64,000 nucleotides of DNA from Polytrichum commune (lineage: Eukaryota > Streptophyta > Polytrichopsida > Polytrichales > Polytrichaceae), in contig OX485804.1 in assembly GCA_950295325.1 (NCBI GenBank), positions 35,836,001 through 35,900,000 of the forward strand. Reading direction: 5' to 3'. Below, piece after piece: positions 50,201 to 61,187 of this stretch; position 1 is the first letter of the stretch; every line of letters begins with the position of its first letter. The notes under the pieces are model-generated. The model made no database searches. It was not told the origin of the DNA and saw nothing but the letters and a program-made list of their open reading frames with translations. The position numbers were made by a program, and so were the translations under genes.

Positions 50201-50333
50201 CACTGTCACCAAAACTATCCTCCCCGACAATGTCTAGGTCATCCCCAGACGAAGAATGGGAGTTGCCCATGTCTTCAGAGAAGGCATCCCCTCTTCCACC
50301 AGCTCCCTCCATTTCGCCTACACACATGCACAT
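47245..50333 (-). CDS. E2 DUF7869-type transposase-like protein, intact
   Basis: Exon 1 is 50333-48869 and exon 2 is 48731-47245; the intron is GT-AG and the join reads LPVSVTG/MIAHGHGDVKYAHYAL. The product is about 980 aa. The N-terminal start is uncertain (MCMCVGEMEGAGG; an internal Met or an upstream 5' UTR intron is possible). Features: an acidic N-terminus (residues about 10-55), a Cys-rich segment KDCCVHRCCQLFPRDKLK, SIDVCCTAWYTIHGVSKAEF, PHKTRTLSTGEKVV, a CxxC pair in DKFARCSKCEKLK, IIHDKMDHAKTASPC, QLDNCAKDNKNRYVFAYWS, VGHTHDDIDASFGRWSMKL, then a C-terminal region with WKVDSEHSPSWVDTD. The acidic residues of the last motifs probably form the catalytic site of an RNase H-like nuclease that moves the element. 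No stops are present, unlike E1. Confidence 0.85.
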
Positions 50334-50511
50334 GAAACCTCAACAAACATGCACACCATGTAAGGGTTCAAAAGAATCAAATATCAAAAAATGCAAGACA
50401 TCATGATAAATGGGGACACCGAGGATAAAGACATTTGCAAAACAACTACAATGTGAACTCCCAATACTTTGCGCAAGTTCCAAAAAACATTTTGGGAGGG
50501 GGTTTGGGTCG

Positions 50512-51390
50512 ACCGACCCAAACCTTCTCATGGTCAACCTCCAGCCGGCCAAGATGGGGTTGGGGTTTGGGTCGGTCGACCCAAACATTGTATGTCAAGG
50601 GGTCGAGGGGTTTTGGTCAAGCCCGCCCACACTGGTCGAGGGGTTTGGGTCGACCGACCCAAACATTGTATGTCAAGGGGTCGAGGGGTTTTGGTCAAGC
50701 CCGCCCACACTGGTCGAGGGGTTTGGGTCGACCGACCCAAACCTGATCACGGTCAGGCTGAACCCACCCACACTCGTGGAGGGGTTTGGGTCGACCGACC
50801 CAAACCTGGTAAGGGTCAGGTTGAAACCCTCCCACACTAGTGGAGGGGTTTCGGTCGACCGACCCAAACCTGGTAAGGGTCAGGCTGAGACCCGCCCACA
50901 CTAGTGGAGGGGTTTCGGTCGACCGACCCAAACCTGGTAAGGGTCAGGCTGAAACCCTCCCACACTAGTGCAGGGTTTCGGTCGACCGACCCAAACCTGG
51001 TAAGGGTCAGGCTGAAACCCTCCCACACTAGTGGAGGGGTTTCGGTCGACCGACCCAAACCTGGTTTAGGGTTTAGGGTTAAACCCACCCACACTAGTGG
51101 ATGGGTTTCGGTCGACCGACCCAAACCTGGTTTAGGGTTTAGGGTTAAACCCACCTACACTAGTGGATGGGTTTCGGTTGACCGACCCAAACCTGGTTAA
51201 GGGTCAGGCTAAAACCCTCCCACACGAGTGGAGGGATTTCGGTCGACCGACCCAAACCTGTGTAAGGGTCAGGATGAAACCCTCCCACACGAGTGGAGGG
51301 GTTTCGGTCGACCGACCCAAACCTGTGTAAGGGTCAGGCTGAAACCCACCCACACTAGCGGAGGGGTTTGGGTCAACCGACCCAAACCTG
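50512..51390. repeat. E2 palindrome array upstream of the transposase gene, about 14 copies
   Basis: The unit is a 10-bp arm GTTTGGGTCG, two bases, then the reverse complement; the first is at 50512-50533. The copies lie within a larger tandem repeat of about 60-80 bp (gtcaggctgaaaccctcccacactagtggagg). Most spacers are AC; the second is GT. Several copies carry GTTTCGG in one arm. Frames across the array are by-products. Confidence 0.92.
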
Positions 51391-51653
51391 ATAAGAGTCA
51401 CACTAAAATCCTCAAAATCCGGCGGATAATGCGGCGGATAATCCGAAATCCCATATGATTTTGAGCTCATTGCAAAGTTCCCGGTGGGCTTCCATGCTGT
51501 GGATAGGTGCTCATGAACTTGCATGCTGTGGATAAGTGGTAATGAACGGCAGCATGCACGAACCTTGAAGTATAGCTCCGACTAAGAGTTCTCTCTACGA
51601 ATTCAATAGTGGGAGAAGAGCAAAAAAAGACAGAGTTTTGGGGGGTGCGTCCC

Positions 51654-51659
51654 TTTATA
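51654..51659 (-). promoter_or_regulatory. Candidate TATA box of the E2 transposase gene
   Basis: On the minus strand it reads GTATAAAGGG. It is followed by a leader of about 1.3 kb that includes the palindrome array, so the array would be transcribed as leader or leader intron. Confidence 0.5.
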
Positions 51660-54600
51660 CTATCCACCTCCGTTTCTCCGACTTCCTCATTGGATACCTT
51701 TCCCGCCTTGTTCTCCTGCAGCGGTTTTTTCAAACCTCCTGACATAATTCCCCGTTTTCTGTTTATAGTAGAAAATGCGCATCTATCAATGCCCCTCTCA
51801 TACCCCAGCCGTCATATGACTTAGTCTATGATATTTAATCTTTTTTTTTTGTCTTGTGTGGATATGACATACGCCGTTGGGAGGAAGGGTGGCGGCCACA
51901 TTAATTTTTTCAAGTATCATCAAGGTATATTTTAACCAATATGTAGACCCAAACACAACTCCATTCAATGCTTTCAAGTGTAAACCTATTTAGGTGGGGT
52001 TTGGGCCATTTGGAGGCTGCAATTATGAGAGAGTTTCCAAGGCTTGAGGCCATTGTCATGATGAATAGAATTATTTATTTGTCTCCCCTAAACCCTAAAC
52101 CCTAGAACCTTGCTCTATTATCTCGCATGCAAGAGTGGCAATGACGAACGTATGTGGACGTTGTTAAGGGGATACTAACTACCAATGTCCCTTTTTAGTT
52201 CAATATTTTAATGTTACTTGAATCCATCCTCAAGTTCACTTCAAGTTTACTAATGTGTGAGAGCAAAACATCGAAGATTGGACCCTAAACCCTTATAACA
52301 TCCACAAAATGAAATACGCATTGACTAAATACAAAACCAATTAGGATATCATGTTTAAACGTCCCATATAACATATTAACATGATCAAGATTGTATTTAC
52401 TATGACCTTCCGATTAGACTCTTCTTCATATTATGCAAACAATATCTGTTATATCTTCCTCCATTATCTAATACACGTGGAGAGAACAATGAATAACAAC
52501 ATGATGTTGTGCTTCTGCGATTTACTTTTACATGACATTCCATATATTAAATACATCATGAACGATGGTTTATTAGCGACTAATATGTGATTCCCTAAAG
52601 TGAGCGAAACATCCAAAGTTGGACCCCTAGCCCCTATTAACATCCACAATATTTCATGTTATTTGAATAAACACAAGACCAATCAATATATCGCGTTTAA
52701 ACGTCTCAAATAAATACAATATCGTCTTCACTATAACCTTCCTATAAGACTCTTCTCACGAGTAAGACAATGTTATACATTGACATTGGATAGATTAATA
52801 TGTTATAACCCTATCCCCTAAACCCTAAACACCAAAATTTAGTAGTGGTTCACTGATGCCCCCATATACAAACAACATCTATTTTAAACGTTCTTATTAA
52901 GTGTATCAAACACTAACTATCATATTGAGTGTAATTATCATATTCATTGTAGTGACACTACAACACTTTCATTGACTAGATAAAACTAAATTGGATATAT
53001 AGAGTTTGATACACTAAATATGAATGCATACACTAATTACCAATATCCCTATGACAATATGTAAGGTTATATCTAAGGGGTTTTATTCTACTTGGAGTCA
53101 AACATTGTGGTATAATTCAAACAATATATTGACAAAAGAGGTGCCAATATTATAAAACCTCATATACTAAAAGTCACTAAATATAATAGTTAATGCAATT
53201 ATTTAGACCCTCACATGAGGACTTATATTTTGAAAACAAGGAATTGATGCCATGACAAAGTTGAATATTTTGGCCAACTTTCAATTTGCGCTAATCAAAA
53301 GAACATATGTTGTTTGTAATGTGTGCACACAACATTGCTCCATCCTCAAGCATGCAAGTGTGACATTAACCTACGTATGTGGAAGTCATTAATGGAACCA
53401 TAAATCACAAATGACATTTGTGAGTTCATTCTTTCGTGAATTAGGATGTTATGATGACAATATACATTTGTATTGAGAACTACAAGCACCAAGGCCCTGT
53501 CATTTGACGTGTGTGCCATTCATTTATGGTTTGTGGTGTTTAGGGTTTACCGTTTAGGGTTTAGGCATCATCGAACAAAAAACTGAATGTTTAAATGGCT
53601 TCATATGATATGTGAAGTCCATGGGGTTGAAGTAGATACATTTGTTATCATTTTGTTTCTCCCATGTACTTCAAATTTGAGCTTCTAAGTACATATGTTA
53701 ATGTTCATTGTAATGCTACTTGTTAGGGTATCCATTGTAGTCTAGAGCTTTGTCCTCTACCAACAACCATCATAGAAATTAGAATACATAACCCAATACC
53801 CTTAACCATGTGAACGGTTACCATATTTATATTATTGCACCGTGTAATTGCCTTTGAAGATTGCAATATAATAATTATGAATTACTCCTCTTAGATTTTG
53901 TAACACTCTCATATGATTCCATACGACTACATTATTGAAATACCAAAACAAATAATGGCTACGATGTTATCAATTATCAATTCCAATGGGCGATCATTCA
54001 ATTCAACACCATTAAAATCAGAGTTGGCGATGGTGTAAATATTGTGCAACACCTTAGTCTATGTAGCTTTTTGAATGTTTTTGAATTGCCGGTAATGAAT
54101 ACCGGGTTAGAATGCCGGGGCCGGGCGGCCAAGAGAGGCGCCGACCCTCCTATGTCCCGCCCCTAGAGGCAAGGACAATGCCGAAGGCAATGTCCATAGG
54201 GTGCCATGTGTCAACACCAGAAGCCGCGCGGGCAACCACCTCCACCAAGGAGGTTTGGACACCTGGCAGGGTTTTGGCCCGCGAGGCTTCTGGGCCGTTG
54301 ATGGGCCCGAGAAATCGCATGGCCAGGATTGTCTGAAGGGGAACCCCTTCGGCTCTCCCCTTCTCTCCCCTCCTCTTTCTCTCTTTCTCGCTTTCCTCTC
54401 CCTCCGCGCGAAGCGCCGCCGCTTTCCATAGCGACGCGCCAAGCGATTGTGAGTTTGTCTTTTCGCATAGCTTCTTGCGCTCATTGGGTATTGCTTGGAC
54501 GCGCCGCTTCCCGCGAAGCGCCGCTTTCCTCTTTGTCTTTCTCTTCACTTCTTCCTTTGCATTCTTCTTCTCCTCTCTGGTCCTTCGAGTCCTCTTCTAG

Positions 54601-54871
54601 GATTATAGGCTTATTCTCTCTTCTTGATTCAGCGTGCACGCATTGAGTGAGTCCGGATCGCTTTAGTTGAGTGTCATTCATTTCTTATTGTAGAGTGGAT
54701 GCAGTGAGTGACATCAGAGTTTTGTTGTTGTTGTGGAGTGATTTCAGGTTGTTATTAGTAGTGATCAGAAGGCTTGCAAGAATCAGGGTGTTTGTGAGAG
54801 GGTTTCAGAGTGCTTGTGAGATTCATAGTGATTTTTAGGTGTTTTTGAGTGTTGATTTTTAGTGATATCAC

Positions 54872-54982
54872 AGAGTTTCTGGATTCTGGATCTAAGAATC
54901 AGCTTGTAAGAGCAGGTCACAAGAGTTTCTGGATTCTGGTTATAAGAATCAGCTTGTAAGAGCAGCTTACAAGAGTTTCAAA
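54872..54982 (+). repeat. Tandem duplication of about 52 bp in the effector leader
   Basis: GTTTCTGGATTCTGG, then taagaatcagcttgtaagag, occurs twice with few differences, followed by CAAG/GTATAT, a likely splice donor at 54989. Confidence 0.7.
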
Positions 54983-55170
54983 CACAAGGTATATCATTTC
55001 ACTCTACACAATTTGCTTCACTTCCTTTACGATCATGTTTCATATACAATGCATTGTATATGATGTTTAAATATTAAACATGCCTCTGGAAACTAAGTAG
55101 TTTCGGGAGGCGACCCAAACCCCAATTTAAAATGTAACGAAACATTTAAAATCAGCTTGAAAATTGATTA

Positions 55171-55642
55171 AATGTTTGGGTCGTTCGACCCAAACCCCAA
55201 TTCAAAATATAAAAAAACCCTTGAAACCATATTAAGAATTAATAAAATGTTTGGGTCGAGCGACCCAAACCACACAGCCTCATGTTTGGGTCGCTCGACC
55301 CAAACCTCAATTAAAAAAAAACTTGAAACCAGATTGAGAATTAATAAAATGTTTGGGTCGAGCGACCCAAACCACAGAGCCTCATGTTTGGGTCGATCGA
55401 CCCAAACCCCAATTTCAAATATACTGAAACACTAGAAATCAGCTTTAAAATTAATGAAATGTTTGGGTCGCTCGACCCAAACACTCTAGCCTCCACATTT
55501 AAAGAATACGAGCCACCAAGTGTTCAAGGTTTCGGTCGATCGACCCAAACCTTGAATTCGGGCTGGTCAATAAAATACATTTGTTCCATTTCCACCAAAT
55601 GTTAAATGCATTGTCGACTACTTTGGGTCGATCGACCGAAAC
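55171..55642. repeat. E2 palindromes in the intron before the effector start, about 8 copies
   Basis: The arms GTTTGGGTCG and their complement are kept while the two central bases vary (TT, AG, CT, AT). The same words flank the acceptor that precedes the ATG at 55670. This is the position occupied in E1 by 42512-43172. Confidence 0.9.
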
Positions 55643-55669
55643 TAATAGTTTTAATTTCTGGACTTACAG

Positions 55670-58600
55670 ATGGCCCCCAAGAAGAGACCTGGAGAAAGGT
55701 TCTTTATGCTCGCGCCAGACGTAATATGGCAGGAGTATGAAACCCCCCAGGACGACTCATACGTGCCCAAGGATGGGCTTGTCCTTGCGTGGTTAGTTCA
55801 GGTTGTAAAGGGCTCCCAGTTCAAGCTCCTATTCGTGGTAAAAGTAGGGACCCACGAGAACCACACTTGGACAACGTTGACAGGATGGGAGGTTGCGTCC
55901 GTCCAAGCCCTCGGGGATTACGTGGACGTAATTCTCGAGAACTCCGCCGTGCACAACGCCCACATGTTCATGCACCAGTTCTCCGAGTCATTCGACACTA
56001 TATACGCCAAGGAGTCATGCGTGGAGCCTGAAACAATTAAACCGGAGACAATTTTCATAGATGGCAATGTAACCAACACGAAGGTTGCAAGTAGGTTTAC
56101 AAAATTGAAACAGGCCATCACGGTCCTCAACAAGGCGCTGCAAAGTAAAGCCAAAACGCAGAAGCCTGTGAGGCGTAAGGCAACGGCGGAAGAAGGCGCA
56201 GGGTCGTCCAGACCCCAAACTGTGAGGATACCGTGTCCGGTCCCTGCAGACTCCAGACGGCCTAGCACTACAGGAACGCCGGCTGACAGCGAGACGCCCA
56301 CACCGTCCGGAAGCCGGCAGACGACCCCGTCGAAGAGGGCGAGAGAGTCCTCCGTCATGACCACCGAGCCAGTTTCCCCGGAGCTGCGGATGCCAAAACC
56401 TGGCCAAGAGGTGGATGCAGGCGAGATACAGAAAATCAATGATAACTTCGAGACGAAGTGCCTGCATTGCTTCTTCATGGGCAGGGACTTCAAGTTCGAG
56501 GTGAACATTGCACAGTGCCACCTTGCGCCACCTGAGAAGTGTGTCCGAGCCAAGGAGGACGCCTACGTCGACTGGATGGTCGCTCAGATCTTGGGAGGGC
56601 AATTCAAAGACGACAGGCAGACAATTGTTGTCATGCCGCAAGGGCTGAAGAGAATGCCGACGCCTGAAATGTGGCCGACAATATGCAAAGGCGACTTCTG
56701 GCTGATTGACGGCCAACACAGTGTGGAGGCGTCTAAAAAAATTCAGCTGATGACCGAGTGGGACGACCCCAACAACCAAAAGGAGAAGCTAAAGGTGTGG
56801 AAGACATTGGTGGTTTGGTCTGACAACGAGACCGTACTAACCGACATCTCACGCTTCTTCAACATGGAAAACAAGAAGAGGGCGTACCAGGCATCCTGGA
56901 TTCGGAACATCATGGCCTTGAGGGAGGTGTGGGAGTTTTACGGCAGGCCTCCCAAGGAAAGGGAGAATGCTAAAGACAAGAACCCAAAATGGGAGGTGAG
57001 TATGTTTGGGTCGATCAACCCAAACTCTTGAATTGTTTACCTTTTTTATTCAGGTTTATAGTTTGGGTCGATCGACCCAAACTCTTGAATTGTTTACCTT
57101 TTTTATTCAGGTTTATAGTTTGGGTCGATCGACCCAAACTCTTGAATTGTTTACTTTTTTTATTCAAGTTTATAGTTTGGGTCGATCGACCCAAACTCTT
57201 GAATTGTTTACCTTTTTTATTCAGGTTTATAGTTTGGGTCGATCGACCCAAACTATAACATTGTTTACTTTTTCTCGTCGTGTTTATAGTTTGGGTCGAT
57301 CGACCCAAACTATAACATTGTTTACTTTTTCTCGTCGTGTTTATAGTTTGGGTCGATCGACCCAAACTGTAACATTGCTTACTTTTTCTCGTGAGGTTTA
57401 TAGTTTGGGTCGATCGACCCAAACTCTTGCATTCGCAGTTTTCTCACGTGTGTTATTTACTTCATGTGCAGGACTTCAAATACCAGATGATCAACAAATT
57501 CTCCTCGATTGACAACGTTTCCCACAAGCAGAAGAAGTACAACGAGCTAAGAGGAGAAATTTATTTGATCACAGCGTCTGACTCCGTGTGGGGGAGATGG
57601 AAGAGTGTTTTCGAGAAACACGAGACGGGGGACCTCATGGATCCCGACACCGGCATGCTCTTCAATCAGACTGCGCGCTTCAAGCAGATGAAGCCTTTGG
57701 TGAGGGAGTTCTTCAGGGCTCTTCAAGGTCTCTCGGAGACAGAGATGGGAAAGACGGCGTCCCACATCCTTCACGTGCAGCCGACGGCGAAGAGATGTTG
57801 GGTCCACCCGAAGATCGTCTTCATCAAGCCCAAAATCTTCGTCCCTTCATGCTACACCATGAAGGAATGGACGGAGAATAGGAAAAAGAAGACGACCATC
57901 GTCCAGGAGCTGCACAAGCTGGTGCCGAAAAGGAAGCTCATAGTGGATGGAGAGGTCGACGAGGCGCACTGGAGGGCATTCAAAGCCGACTACAAGTTCA
58001 CCAGTGCGTCAATGGCGGCACTCATCAGGGAGGCGGGAGACGACTTCTTGAAGTCCAAGCTTGTGAAGGGGGGGAGGAACCGAGCGCTTCCCGAACACTC
58101 CGCGCGTGCCTTCTCCAACTTTATAAAGGAGAAGAAGATCGTCAGCTTCGAGGGCGACGCCTACTTCAACTTGGTCACCCTCGAGCCTCTCAAGATCCAA
58201 GGATGGCCGGGCTCTGATGCCAAGAAGGCTATCAGGACAAAAGCTGGGGACCGCTTCCCCTTCGGAATGATAGACTTCAGGAACATCCCTGGAGCCTCAT
58301 TCGAGGGGACAATGAGCACCCCATTCTACGAGCCGTTCTTCACAAAGTTTGTGGATTACGGCAGCCCCAAATTCAGGGAGGTCGACGTCTGGCTGTGGAT
58401 TGTCGAGGACAGGAGGGCAGAGCATGTGTACGAGATCGTGCGGAAATTGCAGCCAGAGTACGCCGTCTCAAAATCTCACTACGTTGCTGCACCGGCGGAG
58501 GGGGCGTACAGCACGCTGAAAGACAAGAAGACGAAGATCGTCAACGTGCTGTGCTTGTACTTTGTGTACAAAGCTGAGCTGCTTAAGGTGCCAAACCATC

Positions 58601-60673
58601 CCATAGCCAGGATGGAGAAGCTCTTCCAAGTCCAAGAAGGGTTGGGCACCAGCAGGAGCTTGTACGACGAGGCGAAGTACGCCAACTACCCCGCGGATGA
58701 GCTGCGCATGGAGTTCTACCTGCGGATGATGAGGACCCTCACGAAGAGAGGGGACTGCATCTTCAACGTCTTCGGGGGCTCCAAACCGGTTTTCGCAGCC
58801 ATGGTAAGCAAATAACCTGAAGGAACTATATGGACGGTTTGGGTCGAGCAACCCAAACTAGGACATGCATTGTTTGGGTCGAGCAACCCAAACTAGGGCA
58901 TGCATTGTTTGGGTCGCTTGACCCAAACTAGGGGCACGGTCTGTTTGGGTCGCTCGACCCAAACTAGGGGCACGGTCTGTTTGGGTCGCTCGACCCAAAC
59001 TAGGGGCACGGTCTGTTTGGGTCGCTCGACCCAAACTAGGGGCACGGTCTGTTTGGGTCGAGCGACCCAAACTAGGGCATGCATGGTTTGGGTCGCTCGA
59101 CCCAAACTAACTATTCTTATTTTGTTTTGGATGTCACTTTCCATTATTTGTTCATTTGGTGATACTAATAGTATTGATTCTGATTGTGCAGATGTCTGGG
59201 TTGAACATCTACTCCTATGTGAAGGATGCCGATGTTCAATTCTACAGGACCCAGAAGGCGCTGGCCAAGAGAATGGACATCCTCGACTGGATACCCGGAT
59301 CCTACGTCGAAGAGATCGTCGAGGGGGGCGAGAATCCTTTGGATATGGCGAGGCGAATCAACCCGGGTGAATTCGCCATGCGAGCCCCCGTTCAATTGCC
59401 AGAGCCGCTCATCGGGTTGCATCCGGGCAATCCCTCTATGGGAGCAGGTGGCGAGGTTGCGGAGGAGGGGGAGGAGGGGGAGGAAGAGGAGGAGGAGGAG
59501 GAAGCAGAGAAAGTGGAGGGGGAGGTGGAGGAAGGGGCAACAGGATTCACTCAAGAATCCGAGGCCCCTCAGCGGAAGAAGGTCATGCGGGCTGCAACGC
59601 CCCAGAGCAAGCTAGTACCCGTCCTAATGGTGGCCGACGCGAAGGACATGTATTCGAGGGACGCGACGGCCACCTTCAGGGAGCGGCGAATGCTGAAGGG
59701 GAAGAAGTTGTACGGGGACTATGCGGTGGAGGAGACGATCGCCATAAGCTCCGAGGACGAGGACGACATGGAGTTCGCGAAGAGGCTGAGGTCGGATCCT
59801 GCCTCCCCCACAGCGTTCGCCGGGATGGTGAGGGTGAAACCCGAGGTCCTCACCGTGGAGGAGGCCAACGCGAAGATGCTCCGGGACGAGGAGCAACGCG
59901 TCCGATTGCAGAAGGCCGCCGCCGAGGAGCCCTCGGTCCGCAACGAAGTCGCGGAGTTGAGGGCTCTCCTGTTGGAGCAGGAGCGGCAAAGGGCGATGAC
60001 CCCACCTCCGTCCCAAGCGGACCTGATCACGCAAGTGATCCAGGGCATGCTGGCGCAGGGATTGGTGATGGCTCCCCCGAGTTCATTCCCTCACTTGCCC
60101 GCAGGCTTCCCTCCACAGGATATCCGCCCGCGGCCGGCGCCGCAACAGTCCTTCAGCTTCGCGCATTTGCTGCAGCCGCACGCCCGCCCTTACGCGCCCG
60201 TCCAGCAGGTGGACGACCCCAACCTTTGGCGCGTCCCAAGAGCTTCCAGCCCGTTGGCACCCCCGCCGCTCCGGCCTCCCATCCTCTTGCCCCCACACCA
60301 CCAGCGGGACGACCCCCACATGTTTGGGTCGTCCGACCCAAACAGTGCCGACGTTGCAGCGTCCCAGAGCGACGCTCGCCAACCAGCAGGGTTTGGGTCG
60401 GCCGACCCAAACCCCGTCCCCGACCAGACCCCAGTGGACGAGCCCATGTTAGACGTTGAAGGCCCGCAAGGGCCTGGTGATACCTCTACTCCTAACCCAG
60501 TCGATGAACCAATGCATGATGCGCATGCGGAGGTTGGGTTGGGACAAAGGCATGACAGTCAGCCTTTGCAGGAGCAGGTTGCGGCTGACGTCGTCGTCGG
60601 AGGTGGCGGTGATAGAGGTGGGGCAGCGCACGCGGTGACGGCATCCACGTCGTCGATGCACGACCAAGGCGAG
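55670..60673 (+). CDS. E2 effector: DGQHS/ParB-like, methyltransferase-like and acidic linker
   Basis: Exons 55670-56995, 57472-58803 and 59192-60673, all with phase-0 GT-AG introns, give 1380 aa up to the next junction. The start MAPKKRPGERFF follows a TTACAG acceptor. Residues about 170-250 are basic/Ser-Pro linker. Around residue 347 lies FWLIDGQHSVEASKK, then FFNMENKKRAYQASW. This resembles the DGQHR/ParB-like nuclease fold, but Ser replaces the usual Arg. Residues about 700-886 hold FGMIDFRNIPGAS, DVWLWIVED, DELRMEFYLRMM, then GDCIFNVFGGSKPVFAAM (about 876), running into exon 3 (SGLNIYSYVKDADVQFY). The order is like beta-class DNA N4/N6 methyltransferases (motif IV first, FxGxG motif I last), but with degenerate motifs. 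ParB-like/methylase fusions are known in phages. Exon 3 then has an acidic run (about 59455-59530), a coiled segment and a Pro-rich tail. The exact function is unknown. Confidence 0.72.
57003..57423. repeat. E2 palindromes in effector intron 1, 8 copies in a 58-bp tandem array
   Basis: Each period of about 58 bp has one palindrome (spacer AT; the first copy has one arm change) followed by tttgtttaccttttttattc-like filler. Three later copies have a second filler type (ttactttttctcgtcg). Palindromes start at about 57003, 57061, 57119, 57177, 57235, 57289, 57347 and 57402. Confidence 0.92.
58838..59108. repeat. E2 palindromes in effector intron 2, 8 copies
   Basis: Spacers are AG, CT and others. 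Filler is taggggcacggtct in the middle four copies and tagg(g)catgcat in the outer ones. Two copies have an arm change (cgagcaacccaaac). Confidence 0.92.
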
Positions 60674-60716
60674 GTAATGCACTGACCCCACTCAGTTTGG
60701 GTCGGTTGACCCAAAC
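60321..60716. repeat. E2 palindromes inside coding exon 3 and in intron 3
   Basis: Two complete palindromes sit in the coding sequence (at about 60321, spacer TC, encoding FGSSDPN; at about 60390, spacer GC, encoding FGSADPN). One more with an arm change lies just after the exon 3 donor (60695-60716). The two coding copies keep both arms perfect. Confidence 0.85.
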
Positions 60717-61187
60717 TCCATGGGTCTTTGTCTTCTTGCCTTGGTCGTGTCCCCTAACTACCCTAAACTCACGGACACGTCGCCCCCCCGGCACTTGCGC
60801 CCTTCGCCACTTCCCCCCGACCATTCGTTCGTCCACATACCCCCCGGCTTGCGACGAAGTCTTCATCACGGCGGCCCGTCTCTTCAATTTTTGCTAGATG
60901 TAGAAGTAGGCTAGTTTGAACGCATCGTTCAACGCGGCTCCCCCCAATCAAGATGTACATAGAGCATTGTATACAATATAATCACCATTTTTTACTCCTA
61001 TATACTCGTATCCTGTGTTTGAATGTATGTTGTATGCTCTTGCCTCTCTTGTGTCCCTTGTTGCACCCCCTCCAAAATAAATCAAATGGTTTTGTGTTTG
61101 CACCGAGAACACTCGTTTCTTTAAATGCTTTGTTTGGACATAGCATGACATAAGTCGCCCACCGTTTTCTCTCGATCGTATCCGCAG

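Larger units (their letters stand above)
51391..54985. other. E2 spacer between the divergent genes
   Basis: 51391-51750 probably holds the transposase leader and promoter. 51830-54060 is AT-rich with several CCCTAAA-type runs and no gene. 54110-54350 is a GC-rich block, 54350-54600 is CT-rich, and 54700-54985 is a leader-like stretch for the effector gene. Confidence 0.5.

Noticed and set aside
50410-51524. Several frames with repeated FGSTDPN/GRSTQT motifs
   Set aside because: These are translations of the palindrome array in many frames on both strands. They lack independent start or splice signals.
57003-57423. CRISPR-like array (regular palindromic repeats with spacers)
   Set aside because: The spacers are themselves repeated, the array lies in a spliced intron of a plant gene, and no cas genes are present. 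The palindromes also occur as scattered single copies.
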